From: Acanthaster planci
Lineage: Eukaryota > Echinodermata > Asteroidea > Valvatida > Acanthasteridae
Assembly (NCBI RefSeq): GCF_001949145.1
Contig: NW_019091789.1
Location: 25,812-48,225 of the forward strand
Length of the DNA stretch: 22,414 nucleotides
Direction of reading: 5' to 3'
The notes below the pieces were generated by a model, which had not been told where the DNA came from, did not search any database, and worked only from the letters and a program-made list of their open reading frames with translations. The position numbers were made by a program, and so were the translations under genes. Below are positions 19,736 through 22,414 of this stretch, one piece after another (position 1 is the stretch's first letter; each line of letters opens with the position of its first letter).

Positions 19736-20465
19736 AACAACTCCAGTCTGCCATGTCCAAGTCCATACCCAAAACCAACCCCAAGCACCATAAAGCTCCC
19801 AAACCCTGGTGGAACGATGAGTGCAAAGTGTTATTGCCGAGAAGGTTAACTCTTGTCTTTCCTGGATTTTAGAAAGCCACAACCTGCTTCCACAGTATCG
19901 GAGTGGTTTTCGCAAAGGTTGGAGCGGCAAAGATTACATACTGAACCAGGAGTTTTCTATTAATAAAGCAAGATCTAACAGCGCGAGCACTCTTGCCGTT
20001 TTTCTGAATATATAAAACTGCAGGTTAAAGGTACATTGTATAACTGGGAGAGTAACCAAATGGATCAACAACTTCCTCACAGACAGGAAAATTCAAGTAA
20101 AAATCAATAACTTTCTTTCGGCAGAAAGAATCTTGGATAAGGGTGTCCCTCAAGGGAGTGTTATCAGTCCTCTCTTGCTAAAATATAGCTGTTAATGATC
20201 TTTCTCACAATATGCAGACGACATTGCCCTTTGGATATCAAACAGATATATAGAAAAGAAAATCAAACAAAACCTCAACAGCATCAGCAGTTGGCGTGAC
20301 GAATGGAGTTTTAAGATATCGATTGCCTGAACTACATGTATTGCTGTTCTTTTCACCACTAAGATACGAGCCAACATCTCTTTGAATAACCATAACAACA
20401 ACATTCAACTACAACCTTCAGCTACATGTACAATGTAAATTCCTAGGAGTCACCTTCACATTGGA
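19736..20465 (+). pseudogene. LINE copy C: linker and reverse transcriptase, internally deleted
   Basis: A linker ends KAPKPWWNDECKV at about 19784-19828, the usual junction before RT. The sequence then jumps to VIAEKVNSCLSWILESHNLL, PQYRSGFRKG (about 19830-19920), so the N-terminal RT fingers seen in copy A (TPGKDGI, WKDIILIPIL) are deleted. Next come FLTDRKIQVKINNFLSAERI and GVPQGSVISPLL (about 20072-20180), a deletion of about 24 bp relative to copy B, then an intact YADDIALWISNR (about 20211-20250) and KFLGVTF (about 20438-20458). Several frameshifts separate these blocks. The catalytic YADD is intact here, unlike in B, but the polymerase cannot be functional. Confidence 0.85.
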
Positions 20466-20488
20466 CGATTCACTACATACATGTACAT

Positions 20489-21088
20489 ACTGATGGATCT
20501 CACAACGCAACTACACGTACATGTACACGTACATGTACAAATACATGTACATGTACTATTGGGTGCGGTATTTACATGTACATTCCCCAAATTAACTACT
20601 CCAAAGGTTGTTGGCTGAATGACAGTATTTCTGTATTCACAGCAGAACTCTTTGCAATACTTCTTGCTGTTGAATGGATTGAGGATGTCAAACCCCTCCA
20701 TACATGTACATGTATTTTTAGCGATTGTCTCAGTGCAATTCAAGCCATATCCAAACCCTTTACCCAACATAAATTGTCTCCGATATACAGTATGTCCTAC
20801 TCTCATCAGAGTATTCGGAATCAACGCAATATCGTCAATTGTGAATGGATCCCCGGTCACTGTGGTATCCCTGGTAATGAGAGAGCAGATTGGATCGCTA
20901 AACTACCGATACCTACATGTACATGTATATGTACATGTACATGTACCAAGAAATACATTGTAGATCACTGTATCTCCCATCTGAACAGCAAAATCAAATG
21001 CATCCTCAAACAAAACCTCAAGGAAAAATGGGCCGAAACCATCCTGAAATTACATGTAGGTCCTGTCAAGAACATCAGATTTGACTGA
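20489..21088 (+). pseudogene. LINE copy C: RNase H domain, open frame with hexamer insertions
   Basis: One frame is open from TDGSHNAT (20489-20512, catalytic Asp box) to a stop at 21086-21088. It continues GCGIY...IPQINYSKGCWL, FTAELFAILLAVEWIED (catalytic Glu in AEL), IFSDCLSAIQA (catalytic Asp) and CEWIPGHCGIPGNERADWIA (C-terminal His and Asp). All four positions expected of an RNase H I-type domain in an I-like or Jockey-like LINE are present. In-frame TACATG arrays interrupt it at 20513-20554 (42 bp), 20576-20581 (6 bp), 20702-20713 (12 bp) and 20915-20944 (30 bp). Each is a multiple of 6, so the frame survives. Upstream regions are broken, so it is not expressed as a full protein. Confidence 0.85.
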
Positions 21089-21300
21089 GCCTTCTTTTTC
21101 TTTTACATGCCTAGGAGTATGTAAAGGCTTCAAGAAATTCCTATGGACAACACTGGTAAACACCTAGGTGGACTTTGCAAAGTACATGTACATGTACCGG
21201 GTATGTGCACGGACGCCGCCGAACACTTTCTCCTAAAATGTAGCAAATTCATCCCACAAAGAGGAACCCTTCAACAATCACTAGGCCTCATCACTGGCAC
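21089..21300 (+). pseudogene. LINE copy C: Cys/His C-terminal tail
   Basis: After the RNase H the frame shifts and gives GLCKV, (HV)2, PGMCTDAAEHFLLKCSKF (about 21170-21255) then QRGTLQQSLGL. LC-x-x-C...EHFLLxC is the zinc-binding tail that follows RNase H in I/Jockey-type LINEs. Two CATGTA units (21185-21196) separate the first two cysteines, which are normally two residues apart. A 36-bp TACATG array follows at 21313-21348, near where the element's 3' UTR would begin. Confidence 0.7.
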
Positions 21301-21312
21301 ACAAATGAACCT

Positions 21313-21348
21313 TACATGTACATGTACATGTACATACATGTACATGTA
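21313..21348. repeat. TACATG array, 36 bp
   Basis: This is a near-perfect TACATG array with one interruption (tacatacatg). It is among the longest uninterrupted arrays of the unit in the window. It sits between the LINE Cys/His tail and the tyrosine-recombinase relic. Confidence 0.9.
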
Positions 21349-21439
21349 TCTTCTTAAACAAAAACATTACAGTTGCCATATATCCTGAAATACATCAAAA
21401 AATGCCACATCAGTATTTAATCTTTTCTTTTATCTCGCA

Positions 21440-21945
21440 GGGGACGAGAGCTGTGAGCGGTTGGCTGGGCATAGCATCACAATTGCGGTCAGACCAAGGG
21501 ATGCCAGTGATGATTGCACCATGTTGGCCAAGCAACTGTAGTTTCCTGTTTTCTGGAGAGGGCAACTGTTACCCCAAAATGGACAAGCTACATGTACTAC
21601 ATGTAACTCTCAAATTCAGCAGCACCCAAGACCCACTATGGAAGAAGTTATCTCTGATAGCAGAGCATTTATCAGAAAAGCCTCACTAGAGTCAGAACTA
21701 TCAGAGCGGGCAACGTCAATCATCCTCAGTGCATGGAAACCTGGAACCCACAAACAATACTCAGTGTACATCTGAAAATGGAACTCATTTTGTTTGCAGA
21801 GGAAACCTAATTGTATTTTGCCATCTACATGTATCAATGAAGTGATTGATTTCTTGACTCAGTTGTTTGATGAAGGCCTTGGTTACAGTGCCATAAACTC
21901 GGCCCCAAGTGCACTTTCACAGTTCATTATCTGGAAAAAGAGGAT
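21440..21945 (+). pseudogene. DIRS-like retroelement: tyrosine recombinase N-terminal region
   Basis: About 21470-21685 reads WLGIASQLRSDQGMPVMIAP, CWPSNCSFL, then DPLWKKLSLIAEHLSEKP. This is the segment between RNase H and recombinase in DIRS-type elements. After a frameshift, about 21652-21943 reads AFIRKASLESELSERATSII, LSAWKPGTHKQYSVYI, stop, KWNSFCLQRKPN, then NEVIDFLTQLFDEGLGYSAI followed by NSAPSALSQFII. This is the SAM-like core-binding domain of the tyrosine recombinase (usual form SSWRPGTxKQYxxYxxRWxxFC...LFExGLGYSxINTARSALS). The catalytic Arg-His-Arg-Tyr domain is missing because the sequence passes into the SINE cluster. TACATGTA words near 21590 and 21600 interrupt the first part (KLHVLHVTL). 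Confidence 0.8.
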
Positions 21946-21983
21946 TATCATTTGCTGTTACCCATGGGTAGTTAACCCCCTGT

Positions 21984-22081
21984 ACAAGTACTGAGCATAC
22001 AGTGCTTATTAATATACGTTGGGTAAGGGCAAAACCGTTATATAATTAACATCTCCCCAACACAAAAATACATCTTGAAAA
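21984..22081. repeat. Direct repeat R1 flanking the SINE head
   Basis: A 98-bp segment starting acaagtactgagcatacagt and containing ttgggtaagggcaaaaccgt and catctccccaac. It matches R2 (22241-22346, 106 bp) throughout with few substitutions. The 8-bp length difference is one CATGTA unit (6 bp) plus 2 bp in a TA run. Confidence 0.9.
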
Positions 22082-22131
22082 TAGTTCGCGGTACCCACTG
22101 CTTCATTTGACTCGGACCGGCCAGCCGACCC

Positions 22132-22230
22132 TGGCAAGCTCGGTGGTTGAGTGGTTAAGACATTTTCACTAGTAAGCAGGAGGTCGTGGGTTCGAGTCCC
22201 ACCCGAGTAAGCTTGTGAGGTTTTTTTCGC
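22132..22230 (+). mobile_element. tRNA-derived SINE head with A and B boxes
   Basis: A box tggttgagtgg (22144-22154) fits the consensus TRGYNNARNNG, and B box ggttcgagtcc (22189-22199) fits GGTTCGANNCC exactly, so internal Pol III promoter elements are intact. The 5' acceptor-like agctcgg (22137-22143) pairs with ccgagta (22203-22209) at 6 of 7 positions counting one G-T. The T stem gtggg/cccac is perfect. The anticodon stem does not pair, so this is a SINE head, not a functional tRNA. Read on the minus strand it gives the familiar GGTRTHDLLLTSENVL peptide of tRNA SINEs. A T7 run (22221-22227) just downstream could act as a Pol III terminator. Confidence 0.85.
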
Positions 22231-22240
22231 AAGCTCTTGA

Positions 22241-22346
22241 ACAAGCACTAAGCATACAGTGCTTATTAATACATGTATATATTGGGTAAGGGCAAAACCG
22301 TTATATATGATTAACATCTCCCCAACGCAAAAATATATCTTGAAAA
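22241..22346. repeat. Direct repeat R2 flanking the SINE head
   Basis: The second copy of R1, with CATGTA inserted in ttattaata/tatattggg at about 22270-22275. With R1 it brackets the SINE head at both sides, as in a dimeric SINE, a tail-tail duplication or a compact LTR-like arrangement. Confidence 0.9.
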
Positions 22347-22414
22347 CCCCTGTACCTTGTTATAATGATACACGTGTACATGTGCGTGGGATTCCTCTCT
22401 TTTCCTTAGGTACT
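22347..22414. other. Unrecognised end of window
   Basis: Nothing recognised except a TACATG-like word near 22370 (acacgtgtacatgtg). Confidence 0.5.

Noticed and set aside
20513-20554. p53-type or Pumilio-type binding arrays in the TACATGTA repeats
   Set aside because: The 6-bp period does not fit 10-bp p53 half-sites, and UGUACAUG only partly fits the Pumilio UGUANAUA site. The repeats lie in dead elements in either orientation.
20513-21348. CRISPR-like array
   Set aside because: The short units are direct hexamers without regular spacers, and the sequence is eukaryotic with LINE domains.
22132-22209. Functional tRNA gene (Ser/Leu-like)
   Set aside because: The A and B boxes and T stem are good, but the anticodon stem does not pair and one acceptor pair is lost.
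22009-22317. 102-codon minus-strand ORF with GGTRTHDLLLTSENVL
   Set aside because: This is the antisense reading of the tRNA-derived SINE head, a familiar artefact, not a protein.

Overview
The window looks like intergenic or intronic DNA from a metazoan nuclear genome, most likely a marine invertebrate. It is AT-rich by eye, has no operons or dense long ORFs, holds two ambiguous bases (2262 and 7614), and is filled with decayed transposable elements. I cannot name the species. No complete host protein-coding gene is supported. The best host-gene candidates are a 147-bp phase-symmetric exon (17478-17624) and a possible terminal exon (about 17092-17305).

Layout. 1-2260: unrecognised DNA with a broken coding relic (about 580-1101) and a 58-bp-arm inverted repeat (1114-1409) related to sequence at 4836-4900. 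2263-3250: two copies of a repeat, one of them a MITE with clear terminal inverted repeats (3070-3246). 3250-6730: no recognised gene. 6730-6957: a BED-type zinc finger of hAT-like type on the minus strand. 7100-7210: a CCAAT cluster. 8745-9376: a minus-strand LINE reverse transcriptase (RT) relic. 9760-10720: a plus-strand LINE RT relic (copy A). 11845-12130: an RNase H relic of the same kind of LINE (copy D). 12130-15600: mostly unrecognised, with hairpins and a 22-bp tandem repeat. 15600-16373: a multi-frame coding fossil of unknown family. 16899-17090: a 67-bp tandem repeat. 18286-18671: the 3' end of a CR1/L2-type LINE. 18674-19258: RT fragment (copy B). 19259-21300: a rearranged LINE with endonuclease, RT, RNase H and Cys/His tail (copy C). 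21440-21940: the recombinase region of a DIRS-like tyrosine-recombinase retroelement. 21984-22346: a tRNA-derived SINE head between two direct repeats.

The most striking signal is a self-complementary hexamer, CATGTA (core TACATGTA), found at more than 50 places. Wherever two related copies can be aligned inside the window, they differ by 6, 12 or 18 bp of this unit, and it often sits between TA and T. It lies in frame inside LINE RT, RNase H and endonuclease relics, inside the SINE flank, and inside the 67-bp tandem repeat. Two explanations compete. One is ordinary microsatellite birth and slippage. The other is recurrent Tc1/mariner-type excision footprints (TA-CATG-TA), which the CA...TG ends of the MITE in this window would leave after 2-nt staggered cuts. 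Several gains start from a bare TA with no pre-existing repeat, which is hard to explain by slippage alone, although the direction of change is not proven.
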